Source: Sulfurimicrobium sp963741495 (lineage in GTDB: Bacteria > Pseudomonadota > Gammaproteobacteria > Burkholderiales > Sulfuricellaceae). From it: a stretch of DNA of 64,000 nucleotides. How positions within the stretch are numbered: the stretch's first letter is position 1; each line of letters begins with the position of its first letter. The notes under the pieces are model-generated. The model worked only from the letters and a program-made list of their open reading frames with translations, had not been told where the DNA came from and did no database searches. The stretch covers positions 124,001-188,000 of the forward strand of contig CAVUID010000015.1 in NCBI GenBank assembly GCA_963741495.1. Reading direction: 5' to 3'. The position numbers and the translations under genes are program-made. Of the stretch, positions 51,618-60,355 are shown in pieces.

Positions 51618-51841
51618 AGAATCTGGCGTCCCAGTTAAAGGGGGTCTGGGCCTTTTCTTGAAGCGCTTCAGGTCGTAGTTGTCTCGTTCCCTGATAAAGT
51701 GAAAGCGAGAAATAAGGGGCAATAATGATAGAATCCGAAAAAAATAGATCACTGCAACGGTAATGCTTTGTCCCGGTAACTGCCCGAACAATCTGAACCG
51801 CCATAATTTCGTGTTCCCTAAATAATTCACAGGAAAAGATG

Positions 51842-52495
51842 ATGAGCATCGTTGAAAAGGCGGTGAATAAATTACAAGCTGAGCAACAGAATAAAGCTCA
51901 CACAAATCCTGAAATACGTCCTTCCCATCCCCGGCCAGAAAAAACAGGGTGGAAAAAACTGCTGGCAGTGGGAGGCGTGGGCTTTATCCTCGGCGCTGGA
52001 GTCAACGCAGTTCTGCATAATTCGGGTGAAAGCACCTATTATTCACCACCTGTTGTGCAAGCCGAAGAAATGAAAGAATTAGCGAAACCTGCACAAGCCG
52101 CTAGTCCTGCACAAGTGGCTAGTATTGAACCGTCTCCAAGCGATGAAGATATTGCCCGACAACAGGTGGCGAGCTCAGTGGATGAATGGGTCAATGCATG
52201 GTCTGAGCAAGATCTGGATCGATATCTTAATGCTTACGCGCCAGAATTTGAGCCGCCAGCAGGCCTTACCCGCGCTGCCTGGGAAAAGCAGCGTCGTCAG
52301 CGGCTAGGCAAGTACCAAAAAATTGAAATTAAACTTTCCGAGATGGTTGCCGTCGCGAAGGAGGACACTGCAACAGTTGATTTTGTTCAGTCTTTCGCAG
52401 CGGATAGTTTTTCGGAAACCGGCTTGCACAAGCGCCTCGAACTCAGGCGGCAAGGCGATAAATGGAAGATTGTGAAAGAAATCAGCCAAGGCTGA
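51842..52495 (+). CDS. Membrane-anchored NTF2-like (SnoaL/Cds6-type) protein
   Basis: ATG 51842 has AGGA spaced seven bases upstream (another ATG is at 51839). The 217-residue product has a cytoplasmic N-terminus (MSIVEKAVNKLQAEQQ), one membrane helix (LLAVGGVGFILGAGVNAVL, about 41-59) and a proline/alanine linker. A C-terminal NTF2-like domain follows (VDEWVNAWSEQDLDRYLNAYAPEFEPPAGLTRAAWEKQRRQRL, about 112-217). The MSIVEKAVNKLQ start resembles those of exopolysaccharide tyrosine autokinases, an observation only. The 224 bases upstream hold no gene that I can support. Confidence 0.7.
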   Translation: MSIVEKAVNKLQAEQQNKAHTNPEIRPSHPRPEKTGWKKLLAVGGVGFILGAGVNAVLHNSGESTYYSPPVVQAEEMKELAKPAQAASPAQVASIEPSPSDEDIARQQVASSVDEWVNAWSEQDLDRYLNAYAPEFEPPAGLTRAAWEKQRRQRLGKYQKIEIKLSEMVAVAKEDTATVDFVQSFAADSFSETGLHKRLELRRQGDKWKIVKEISQG

Positions 52496-52564
52496 AGGAA
52501 TTTGTGAAGCAGAGAAAAATTTATTAGATGATTTCAGCTGAACATAATCAAGAGTAAATGGGAT

Positions 52565-53062
52565 ATGGATGCAATGCAGGATATTAATGTGCTATTTGTT
52601 TGCATGGGCAACATCTGTAGATCCCCCACGGCGGAAGGGGTGTTTCGCGATCTGGTGAAGCGTTCGGGCATGGATGGCGTGATACGCATCGATTCGGCAG
52701 GCACGCACAGCTATCACATTGGGAAATCGCCGGATAAACGGGCCAGTGCTGCGGCTGCAAAGCGGGGCTATGACCTGAGTGCCTTGCGAGGCCGTCAGGT
52801 AGGTGAGCAGGATTTTCTGGTTTTTGACTATATTCTGGCGATGGATCAGGAAAATCTGGCCAACCTGAAACGAATTTGTCCAAGCGGCCAAGAGCACAAA
52901 GTCAGCCTTTTTCTGGCATACAGCCGGAATTTTAGCGAGCGTGAAGTGCCTGATCCATACTATGGCGGATCGCAGGGCTTTGAACATGTGCTGGATATGG
53001 TTGAGGATGCCGCGCAGGGCTTGCTCGACAAACTGGTTGAAGCACAGGCGCTGCGGACCTGA
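52565..53062 (+). CDS. Low-molecular-weight protein tyrosine phosphatase
   Basis: The 165-residue cytoplasmic phosphatase has the catalytic P-loop CMGNICRSPTAEG (C13 to S20 region, the C-x5-R-S pattern) near the N-terminus. The general-acid aspartate lies in VPDPYYGGSQGFEHVLDMVEDA near residue 125. In many Gram-negatives such enzymes act with a tyrosine autokinase in polysaccharide export; none is in this window. A second in-frame ATG lies at 52574. Its stop is one base from the convergent aldolase gene. Confidence 0.94.
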   Translation: MDAMQDINVLFVCMGNICRSPTAEGVFRDLVKRSGMDGVIRIDSAGTHSYHIGKSPDKRASAAAAKRGYDLSALRGRQVGEQDFLVFDYILAMDQENLANLKRICPSGQEHKVSLFLAYSRNFSEREVPDPYYGGSQGFEHVLDMVEDAAQGLLDKLVEAQALRT

Positions 53063-53063
53063 T

Positions 53064-53711
53064 TCAGGTTGTCTGGGCGTTCTGCCCGTAGCTTTTGAAT
53101 TTTTCCAGCACCACATCCATTTCCGCATCCGAAAGCAGAATCGGCACGCCGATCTGCAACACGCGGCAATACTGCTCGCACAGGTTTTCCACTTCCACCG
53201 CCAGCGCCAGTGCGCGCTCCAGGCTGGCTTCCGCCACTAGCAGACCGTGATTGGCCAGCAGACAGGCTTTACGCTCTTCCATTGCGGCGATTGCGTGGAC
53301 GGACAGTTCCTGGGTACCAAAAGTGGCGTAGGGTGCACAGCGGATAGTCTTGCCGCCCGCCGCCGCGATCATGTAGTGGAAAGGCGGGATGTCGCGGCCC
53401 AGGCAGGCCAGGGTGGTGGCGAAGGTGGAATGGGCGTGCAGCACAGCGCCGAACGCCGGTCGTGCAGCGTAGAGATCGCGGTGGAAGCGCCATTCGCTCG
53501 ATGGTTTGCGCAAGCCCTTTGCGTTGCCATCCATATCCAACCAAACCACGTCATCCGGGGTCTGCTCCGTGGGTGCCATGCCGGAGGGCGTGATCAGGAA
53601 TCCGTCACCGCAGCGCACACTGAGATTGCCGGATGCGCCCCGGTTCAGGCCTTCGCGTTGTGCCGCGATGGCGGTGTCGACCAACGCGCGGCGCAGTTCG
53701 GCTTCACTCAC
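53064..53711 (-). CDS. Class II aldolase/adducin family protein, probable 5-methylthioribulose-1-phosphate aldolase
   Basis: FucA/AraD-type zinc aldolase of 215 residues. Visible are the phosphate-binding GASGNLSVR and TPSG, the catalytic glutamate in SSEWRFH, and the zinc ligands HAHS and NHG. It overlaps mtnA as ATGA, so its substrate is probably the MtnA product 5-methylthioribulose 1-phosphate. That could mean an Ald2-type aldolase releasing DHAP, or an MtnB-type dehydratase, which shares the fold. No mtnC or mtnD is present nearby, which favours the aldolase. The specific activity is inference. Confidence 0.82.
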   Translation of the reverse strand: MSEAELRRALVDTAIAAQREGLNRGASGNLSVRCGDGFLITPSGMAPTEQTPDDVVWLDMDGNAKGLRKPSSEWRFHRDLYAARPAFGAVLHAHSTFATTLACLGRDIPPFHYMIAAAGGKTIRCAPYATFGTQELSVHAIAAMEERKACLLANHGLLVAEASLERALALAVEVENLCEQYCRVLQIGVPILLSDAEMDVVLEKFKSYGQNAQTT

Positions 53712-54799
53712 TGTTTTTGCTCCGGATATAAAGTCAGCAGGCCTTCGCGTGAAGCCGTACAGACGCCGCGCTCCGTGATCAGGCCGGTGACCAGTCGCGC
53801 CGGGGTGACGTCGAAGGCATAGTTGGCGGCAGGGCTGCCGTGCGGGGTAAGGGTGACGCTGACAATTTCGCCCTCTGCTGTTCTGCCCCGGATCTGGGTA
53901 ACTTCTTCGGCTTCGCGCTGCTCGATGGGAATGTCGCGCACGCCGTCATCCAGCGACCAGTCGATGGTGGGGCCGGGCAGGGCGACGTAGAACGGGATCT
54001 GATTGTCGAAGGCCGCCAGTGCCTTGAGATAGGTGCCGATCTTGTTGCACACGTCGCCGCAGGCGGTGGTGCGGTCGGTGCCGACGATGACCATGTCTAC
54101 CATGCCGTGCTGCATCAGGTGACCGCCGGTATTGTCCGCAATTACGGTGTGCGGCACACCGTGCTGCTGGAGTTCCCAGGCCGTCAGGCTGGCGCCCTGG
54201 TTGCGCGGACGGGTTTCGTCCACCCAGACGTGGACCGGAATCCCCGCGTCGAAGGCGGTGTAGATGGGCGCCAGCGCGGTGCCCCAGTCCACCGTGGCAA
54301 GCCAGCCGGCGTTGCAGTGGGTGAGAATGTTGACCGGTTCGCCCTTCGCCTCCAGTTTGTCGCGGATCAGCTTTGCGCCGTGTTCGCCGAGGGTGCGATT
54401 GTTTTTCACATCTTCGTCACAAATAGCAGCGGCTTCCTGCCATGCAGCTTTGGCGCGATGCTCGGGCGGCAGCGGCAGGAGCAGGTTTTGCATGCGGGCT
54501 AGCGCCCAGTGCAGGTTAATGGCGGTGGGGCGGGTGGCTGAAAGGGTGGCGCAGGCCTCCTCCAGTGCTGCACTGGAGGTTTTTGCGCTCATTGCCAGCG
54601 CCACGCCATAGGCTGCGGTGGCGCCAATCAGTGGGGCGCCGCGCACCAGCATGTTCCTGATGGCGACAGCGGCATCGTGCAGGTTTTCGAGGCGCACTGT
54701 GACAAATTCGTGCGGCAGCCGGGTCTGGTCGATGACTTCAACAGCCACGCCATCCTCGGCGGGCCAGATGGTGCGGTAATGTTGTCCCTCAACTCGCAT
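53708..54799 (-). CDS. mtnA: S-methyl-5-thioribose-1-phosphate isomerase
   Basis: Converts methylthioribose 1-phosphate to methylthioribulose 1-phosphate. The 363-residue eIF2B-like protein has IDQTRLPHEFVTVRLENL, MLVRGAPLIGATAAYGVALA, the catalytic cysteine in HCNAGWLAT (near residue 164), VWVDETRPRNQGA and the catalytic aspartate in VGTDRTTACGDVCNKIGT (near residue 245). It overlaps the aldolase gene and begins one base before the end of the Pat-type gene, so all three minus-strand genes may share a transcript. Confidence 0.96.
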   Translation of the reverse strand: MRVEGQHYRTIWPAEDGVAVEVIDQTRLPHEFVTVRLENLHDAAVAIRNMLVRGAPLIGATAAYGVALAMSAKTSSAALEEACATLSATRPTAINLHWALARMQNLLLPLPPEHRAKAAWQEAAAICDEDVKNNRTLGEHGAKLIRDKLEAKGEPVNILTHCNAGWLATVDWGTALAPIYTAFDAGIPVHVWVDETRPRNQGASLTAWELQQHGVPHTVIADNTGGHLMQHGMVDMVIVGTDRTTACGDVCNKIGTYLKALAAFDNQIPFYVALPGPTIDWSLDDGVRDIPIEQREAEEVTQIRGRTAEGEIVSVTLTPHGSPAANYAFDVTPARLVTGLITERGVCTASREGLLTLYPEQKQ

Positions 54800-57478
54800 T
54801 TACAGCGCCTTGCGGACGTTTTTAATGGCATCGTCTTCCGGGCTGGTTTCGATGTCGAAACCCAGTCGCGTCATCAATTTCAGCATACTGCGGTTATTGC
54901 CCAGGACTTCACCCTCCATGATTTTCAGTCCCTTGGAGCGGGCGGCATCCATCAGGCTGGACATCAGCTTCTGGCCCAGTCCCTTGCCGCGCATGTTGTC
55001 GGCGACGACCAGGGCGAATTCGCAGCTTTCGCCATCGGGATTAATAGCGAAACGCGTCACCCCCAGTTCGATTTCCTTGCCATGGTCGCTGGTCACGGCG
55101 ATCAGCGCCATTTCCCGGCAGTAGTCAATCTGGGTGAAGCGCGCCAGTACGTCCGGAGAGAGTTCCTGCACGCTGCGCATGAAGCGAAAATAGCGCGATT
55201 CCTCGGACAGGTCATGGACGAATTTCTGCTCCAGTTCTGCATCTTCCGGGCGGATGGGACGGATAGTGATGTCGGTGCCATTCGCCAGTTGCCAGTGGCT
55301 GACCAGGTGGGTGGGATAGGGGTAAATTGCCATGTGAGCGTAGCGGTCTGCGCTGGGCTGGCGGTATTCCACCACCACGCGCGCATCGGCGGCCAGCGCG
55401 CCATGCTCGTCCACGATCAGCGGGTTGATGTCCATTTCCATCAGCAGCGGCAGTTCGCACACCATTTCAGACACGCGCAACAGCACACTTTCAAGTCCCG
55501 CCATGTCGGCCGGCGGCATGTGGCGGAAGGCGCCCAGCATCTTGGCGACGTGGGTGCCCTGGATCAGATCCTTGACCAGGAAGGTGTTGAGCGGCGGCAG
55601 GGTGACGGAGCGGTCACCCATGATTTCCACCGTGGTACCGCCAGCGCCGAAGGTAATTACCGGGCCGAACACCGGATCGTTGGTGACTCCAACCATCAAT
55701 TCACGGCCATTCGGCTTGACGATCATGGGTTCGATCGAGATGCCGTCCATGTGAGCGGTAGGGCGGTTGCGCTGCACGTTTTCCATGATTTCATGATAAG
55801 CCGCGCGCACCGCCTGGGCATTGCCGAGGTTGAGCAGTACGCCGCCGGCATCGGTCTTGTGGGTGATGTCGGGCGAATTGACTTTCATCGCGACCGGGAA
55901 GCCCAATTGTTCGGCAATCAGCAGAGCTTCGTTGGGACTGCGCGCGACCATGGTTTTTGCCACCGGAATGTGAAAGGCGGAGAGCAGTGCCTTGGATTCC
56001 ATCTCGTTGAGCACCTTGCGCCGTTCCAGCAGGGCGCCGTCGATCACCATGCGAGCACCTTCCACGTCAGGCTCCAGGTGATGAGAAAGCGGCCCCGGCA
56101 TTTGCATCAGCAATTTCTGGTTGCGGTAGTAATCGGAAAGGTAGGAGAACACTTCTACTGCCGGTTCCGGCGTGCGGAAGCTGGGTTTCCTGGCCGCGGC
56201 AAAGGCTGCGCGCGCATCAGCCACCTGGGAATCGCCCATCCAGCAGGCCAGCAGAGGTTTGCTGTACTGATTGGCGAGTTCGATGACCGCGTTGGCGGCT
56301 TCCAGCGGCTTGGTCATGGCCTGCGGGGTGAGGATGGCGAGGACGCCATCGACGTTGTCGTCTTCCAGGCAGGCCTTGACAGCATGATGGTAACGATCAG
56401 CCTGCGCGTCGCCGATGATGTCCACCGGATTGGCGTGCGGCCAGTTGGGGGGCAATACCTGGTTGAGTTGCTCGATGGTGGCGTCGGACAAGGTGGCGAT
56501 GGTCAGGCCCAGATCTGAGGCGCGGTCCGTGGCCATCACGCCTGGCCCGCCGCCATTGGTGACGATAGCAAGGCGGTTGCCGACCGGACGGAAACCGGAA
56601 GCCAGCGCCTTGGCGGCGGCAAAAAGCTGGGTGATGGTCTGCACCCGCACTACCCCTGCGCGGCTGACCGCGGCATCGAACACATCGTCCGAACCCACCA
56701 GCGAGGCGGTGTGCGACATGGCGGCCTTGGAGCCGGCGGCATGGCGCCCGACCTTGACCAGGATCACCGGCTTGATGCGGGCGGCGGCGCGGATTGCGCT
56801 CATGAAGCTGCGCGCATTGCGGATGCCTTCGATGTAAAGCAGGATGCTCTGGGTTTTTGCATCTGAAACCAGATAATCCAGAATCTCGCCAAAATCCACG
56901 TCGGCGGATGATCCCATCGACACCACGCTGGAGAAACCCACATCGTTGCTCTGCGCCCAGTCCAGAATGGCGGTACAGAGCGCGCCGGATTGCGAGATGA
57001 AGGCGAGGTTGCCGGTATTGGCGCCGCCCTTGTTGAAGGTGGCATTGAGGCCGATGGAAGGACGCATCACGCCGAGGCAGTTCGGGCCGATCAGGCGGAT
57101 GCCGTAGAGGTGAGCGTTGTCCAGCACGGCTTTTTCCAGCGCCTGCCCCTGAGGGCCGGTTTCGCCGAAACCGGCGGTGATGATCACCGCCGCCTTGACG
57201 CCGTGCTTGCCGCAAGCCTCGATGATGTCGGGCACGGTCTGGGGCGGTGTGGCAATCACCGCCAGTTCGACCGGCTGGCCGATGTCGGCTATCGAGGCGT
57301 AGGCCTTGCGGCCCTGGATTTCCGGACTTTTCGGATTGATCGGGTAAAGCCCGCCCTGGTAGCCGCTTTCGATCATGTTCTGGAAGACGATCTGGCCGAT
57401 CGAATCGACACGCTCGCTGGCACCGAAGACTGCGACGGACTTTGGCGCGAAAAGGGGATTGAGGTAGTGTTGGCCCAT
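54800..57478 (-). CDS. Pat-type protein acetyltransferase: NDP-forming acyl-CoA synthetase fused to a GNAT domain
   Basis: Fusion of 892 residues. The order is a CoA-binding domain (SVAVFGASE near residue 18), ligase-CoA-like domains (GPNCLGVMRP, FISQSGALCTAIL), an ATP-grasp domain (AFHIPVAKTMVARSPNEALLIAEQLGFPVAMKVNSPDITHKTD), and a C-terminal GNAT acetyltransferase (about 725-892, with VVADNMRGKGLGQKLMSSLM as acetyl-CoA loop). This layout is that of Pat/YfiQ lysine acetyltransferase. A histidine is retained in the MSHTASLVGSDD segment, so synthetase activity cannot be excluded. ATG 57478 is preferred to a TTG 15 bases upstream. It diverges from a deacetylase-like gene. Confidence 0.9.
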   Translation of the reverse strand: MGQHYLNPLFAPKSVAVFGASERVDSIGQIVFQNMIESGYQGGLYPINPKSPEIQGRKAYASIADIGQPVELAVIATPPQTVPDIIEACGKHGVKAAVIITAGFGETGPQGQALEKAVLDNAHLYGIRLIGPNCLGVMRPSIGLNATFNKGGANTGNLAFISQSGALCTAILDWAQSNDVGFSSVVSMGSSADVDFGEILDYLVSDAKTQSILLYIEGIRNARSFMSAIRAAARIKPVILVKVGRHAAGSKAAMSHTASLVGSDDVFDAAVSRAGVVRVQTITQLFAAAKALASGFRPVGNRLAIVTNGGGPGVMATDRASDLGLTIATLSDATIEQLNQVLPPNWPHANPVDIIGDAQADRYHHAVKACLEDDNVDGVLAILTPQAMTKPLEAANAVIELANQYSKPLLACWMGDSQVADARAAFAAARKPSFRTPEPAVEVFSYLSDYYRNQKLLMQMPGPLSHHLEPDVEGARMVIDGALLERRKVLNEMESKALLSAFHIPVAKTMVARSPNEALLIAEQLGFPVAMKVNSPDITHKTDAGGVLLNLGNAQAVRAAYHEIMENVQRNRPTAHMDGISIEPMIVKPNGRELMVGVTNDPVFGPVITFGAGGTTVEIMGDRSVTLPPLNTFLVKDLIQGTHVAKMLGAFRHMPPADMAGLESVLLRVSEMVCELPLLMEMDINPLIVDEHGALAADARVVVEYRQPSADRYAHMAIYPYPTHLVSHWQLANGTDITIRPIRPEDAELEQKFVHDLSEESRYFRFMRSVQELSPDVLARFTQIDYCREMALIAVTSDHGKEIELGVTRFAINPDGESCEFALVVADNMRGKGLGQKLMSSLMDAARSKGLKIMEGEVLGNNRSMLKLMTRLGFDIETSPEDDAIKNVRKAL

Positions 57479-57553
57479 GATTTTGCGATCCAAATGAGAG
57501 TGAGGTTATTATAGGAACGGATTGTGACCATTGTGCCACAAAATATGACACTA

Positions 57554-57569
57554 GGTCTTATATAAGACC
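57554..57569. promoter_or_regulatory. Perfect 16-bp palindrome in the divergent Pat/deacetylase promoter region
   Basis: GGTCTTATATAAGACC, fully symmetrical, lies 16 bases before the deacetylase-like ATG and 76 bases before the Pat ATG. Position and symmetry suggest the operator of a dimeric repressor that could control both genes. The regulator is not identifiable here. Confidence 0.65.
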
Positions 57570-57584
57570 ACAGATAAAAAGCCG

Positions 57585-58508
57585 ATGCATACCGCTTACA
57601 TTACCCACCCCGCCTGCCTCAGACACGATATGGGTGCCGATCATCCTGAATCCCCGGCACGTATCCAGGCTATCGAGGATCAGCTGATTGCATCAGGGCT
57701 GCTGCCATTTCTCGATCACCAGGAGGCACCGCTGGCGACAGATGAAATGCTGGCGCGAGTCCATCATCCTGACTACATCGCGGCGATTCGTGCTGCTGCG
57801 CCTGATGCCGGCCTGACATACCTCGACCCGGACACGGCGATGAACCCGCATACGCTGGAAGCTGCGCTGCGAGCTGCCGGTGCGGTGGTATTGGCGGTCG
57901 ATATGGTCATGTCCGGGCGGGCGGAAAATGCCTTCTGCAATGTGCGCCCGCCCGGGCACCATGCTGGCGCGGCCAGTTCTGGTGGTTTCTGTTTTTTCAA
58001 TAATATCGCTGTTGGGGCGTCTCACGCCCTGAAACAGCATGGTCTGGAACGGGTGGCAATTGCCGACTTCGATGTGCACCATGGCAACGGGACGGAAGAT
58101 ATTTTTCACGACGATCCGCGCGTGATGCTGTGCTCGACCTTTCGGCATCCCTATTACCCCTATTCCGGGGCTGATAGCGGCAACCAACACATTATCAACG
58201 TGCCGCTTCCCGCCGGGACGGCAGGAGAGGCATTTCGCGCAGCGGTCATGGAGCAGTGGCTCCCCGCGCTGGAGCGTTTTCAGCCCCAGATGCTATTCAT
58301 TTCAGCGGGATTCGATGCCCATCGCGAGGATGACATGGGTGGCTTCGCACTGCGGGAAGCGGATTACGTCTGGGTCACAGAGAAGCTCAAGGCGCTTGCC
58401 GCTCGCCATGCCAATCGCCGTATCGTCTCGGCGCTGGAGGGGGGCTATGCCCTGCATGCGCTCGGGCGCAGTGCGGCGGCGCATATCAAAGTACTGAGTG
58501 ATTTGTAA
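57585..58508 (+). CDS. Histone deacetylase family protein (acetyl-amide hydrolase)
   Basis: Class II HDAC-like zinc hydrolase of 307 residues. The catalytic dyad lies in RPPGHHAG, the zinc ligands in ADFDVHHGNGTEDIF and AGFDAHREDDMGG, and the tyrosine loop in EGGYAL; all are intact. Bacterial members act on acetylated proteins, polyamines or acetoin-related substrates. Divergence from a lysine-acetyltransferase-like gene suggests, but does not prove, a protein deacetylase. Confidence 0.92.
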   Translation: MHTAYITHPACLRHDMGADHPESPARIQAIEDQLIASGLLPFLDHQEAPLATDEMLARVHHPDYIAAIRAAAPDAGLTYLDPDTAMNPHTLEAALRAAGAVVLAVDMVMSGRAENAFCNVRPPGHHAGAASSGGFCFFNNIAVGASHALKQHGLERVAIADFDVHHGNGTEDIFHDDPRVMLCSTFRHPYYPYSGADSGNQHIINVPLPAGTAGEAFRAAVMEQWLPALERFQPQMLFISAGFDAHREDDMGGFALREADYVWVTEKLKALAARHANRRIVSALEGGYALHALGRSAAAHIKVLSDL

Positions 58509-58521
58509 ACAGGGCGTGTCA

Positions 58522-59064
58522 ATGATGAATGAAGCATGGAAAATACGGCAGGAAGCGGAACAACTGGTTTCTGCGGCTGAAGTGGATGAGGTGATGCGTC
58601 GTCTGGCCGGCGAAATTGCGCACAAACTGGCCGACAAGCAACCGCTGCTGCTCAGCGTGATGACCGGCGCGACGGTGTTTGCAGGCCAGTTGCTGCCTTT
58701 GCTGGATTTTCCGCTGGATTTTGATTATGTGCAGGTGTCGCGCTACGGGGATGCCATCCGGGGCGGGCAAATGGTGTGGAAAGTGCCGCCTCCTGTGAGT
58801 GTCAAAGGGCGAGTGGTGCTGGTGCTGGATGATATTCTGGACGAGGGCGTCACACTGGCGGAAATACACCACTGCGTCATGGAACTTGGTGCAGCCGAGT
58901 GCTATAGCGCCGTATTCGTGAACAAGCTGATCGACCGTCCCAAGCCCATCCGGGCTGATTTTGTCGGGCTCGATGTGTCTGATCGCTATGTGTTCGGTTT
59001 CGGTATGGACGTTCGCGGTGCGTGGCGTAATCTGCCCGCGATTTATGCTTTGAAAGAGGAATAA
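58522..59064 (+). CDS. hpt: Hypoxanthine-guanine phosphoribosyltransferase
   Basis: Purine salvage enzyme of 180 residues, from PRPP and hypoxanthine or guanine to IMP or GMP. The PRPP-binding signature VVLVLDDILDEGVTLAEI lies near residue 106, the dipeptide/loop region LLSVMTGATVFAGQLLP near 45, and FGMDVRGAWRNLPAIYAL closes the protein. ATG 58522 (or 58525) is chosen over the longer frame. It is five bases ahead of the phosphorylase gene, which may supply its hypoxanthine. Confidence 0.93.
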   Translation: MMNEAWKIRQEAEQLVSAAEVDEVMRRLAGEIAHKLADKQPLLLSVMTGATVFAGQLLPLLDFPLDFDYVQVSRYGDAIRGGQMVWKVPPPVSVKGRVVLVLDDILDEGVTLAEIHHCVMELGAAECYSAVFVNKLIDRPKPIRADFVGLDVSDRYVFGFGMDVRGAWRNLPAIYALKEE

Positions 59065-59069
59065 GTTAT

Positions 59070-59829
59070 ATGTTGGGAATTATTGGTGGCAGTGGTCTGG
59101 CGCAGATATCCGGCCTGGAGGCGGTTCGCCGCAAAGTGGTGAGGACGCCCTACGGCGAACCCTCCGGTGCGCTGACGTTCGGCGAGATCAATGGGCAGGG
59201 AAGTGGTTTTTCTGGCACGTCATGGTTATGGTCATACCATTCCGCCGCATGAGGTGAATTATCGTGCCAATATGTGGGCGCTGCATGCCGAGGGGGCACA
59301 GGATGTGATTTCCATTGCAACCGTCGGTGGCATTCATGCCGACATGAAGCCTGGTGCGATTGCCATTCCGGATCAGATCATCGACTACACCTGGGGGCGT
59401 AAAAGCACCTACCATGACTGCCAGGAAGCTTGCGGTTCGAAGTCGGTGGTGCATATCGATTTCACCTGGCCCTACTGTGAAGAGGTGCGGCAACTGTGCA
59501 TGCAGGCCTGCCGTCAGGCCGGTGAAGAATTTATTGACGGTGGCGTTTATGCTGCCGTTCAGGGACCACGTCTGGAAACGGCGGCGGAAATCAATCGCCT
59601 GGAGCGCGATGGCGCCACCATGGTGGGCATGACCGGCATGCCGGAAGCAGCGCTGGCGAGAGAGATCGGCCTGTGCTACGCAGCGCTGACGGTGTCGGCC
59701 AATTATGCAGCCGGGCGCGGTTCCAGCGCGCACGCGATTGCTTACGATGCGGTAGACGTGGTCCTCAAGCAGGCGATGCAGCGGGTGCTGAAAATTCTGA
59801 ATCAGGTCGTTGAGCTTCGTGACTGTTAG
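59070..59829 (+). pseudogene. mtnP: S-methyl-5'-thioinosine/thioadenosine phosphorylase, one frameshift
   Basis: Cleaves a methylthio-purine nucleoside with phosphate to methylthioribose 1-phosphate and a base. The first 41 residues (MLGIIGGSGLAQISGLEAVR to GALTFGEING) are in one frame. From about 59196 the rest (REVVFLARHGYGHTIPPHEVNYRANMWAL to the end) is one base on, so one extra base at 59193-59196 breaks the gene. The motif VGMTGMPEAALARE and the overall pattern recall the Pseudomonas methylthioinosine phosphorylase more than MTA phosphorylase, which would fit the adjacent hpt. It overlaps def. Confidence 0.88.
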
Positions 59830-60352
59830 AGCCGTGCTCAGGATGGGTGATGCGCGCCTGCTGGAGATTGCCCAGCCGGTGGGCGACTTTAATACGCCCG
59901 AATTGCACGCGCTTGTTGCGGATATGCGGGACACCATGGCCGCACTCAATGGTGCCGGGCTGGCTGCGCCACAGATCGGTGTCGGTTTGCAGGTGGTGAT
60001 ATTCGGAGTGGCTGGAAATCCGCGCTACCCGGACGCAGAAACCGTGCCGGATACCGTGCTGATCAACCCTGTGCTGGAATATCTGGGGGATGAGATGGAG
60101 ATCGGCTGGGAGGGGTGCCTGTCCTTGCCCGGCATGCGGGGCAGGGTGCCGCGCCACAAACATCTGCGTTATCGCGGATTCGATCTGGCCGGCCAGTTCA
60201 TAGACCGCACTGTCACCGGCTTTCATGCCCGCGTGGTGCAGCACGAATGCGACCATCTCAATGGCATCCTCTACCCGATGCGGATGCGCGACATGAGCCT
60301 GTTTGGTTTTACCGATGTGCTATTCCCGGACGTTTCACCGGCGGAAGAGTAG
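59819..60352 (+). CDS. def: Peptide deformylase
   Basis: Removes the N-formyl group from nascent proteins. GTG 59819 gives the usual start TVRAVLRMGDARLLEIAQPV; a TTG nine bases earlier is possible, and either start overlaps the phosphorylase end. The 177-residue product has all three motifs: GAGLAAPQIG near residue 45, EGCLSLPG near 96 and HECDHLNG near 141, so the metal ligands Cys, His and His are intact. It converges on the CorC-type gene with three bases between. Confidence 0.95.
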   Translation: MTVRAVLRMGDARLLEIAQPVGDFNTPELHALVADMRDTMAALNGAGLAAPQIGVGLQVVIFGVAGNPRYPDAETVPDTVLINPVLEYLGDEMEIGWEGCLSLPGMRGRVPRHKHLRYRGFDLAGQFIDRTVTGFHARVVQHECDHLNGILYPMRMRDMSLFGFTDVLFPDVSPAEE

Positions 60353-60355
60353 AAG

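Noticed and set aside
51725..51763. A 12-codon frame after AAGGGG that might be a leader peptide for the NTF2-like gene
   Set aside because: No regulatory codon run, hairpin pair or other attenuator structure follows it. Too short to support.
54677..56518. A 613-residue plus-strand open frame opposite the Pat-type gene
   Set aside because: Shadow of a conserved coding sequence. It is rich in His, Gln and Gly with no motif or ribosome site.
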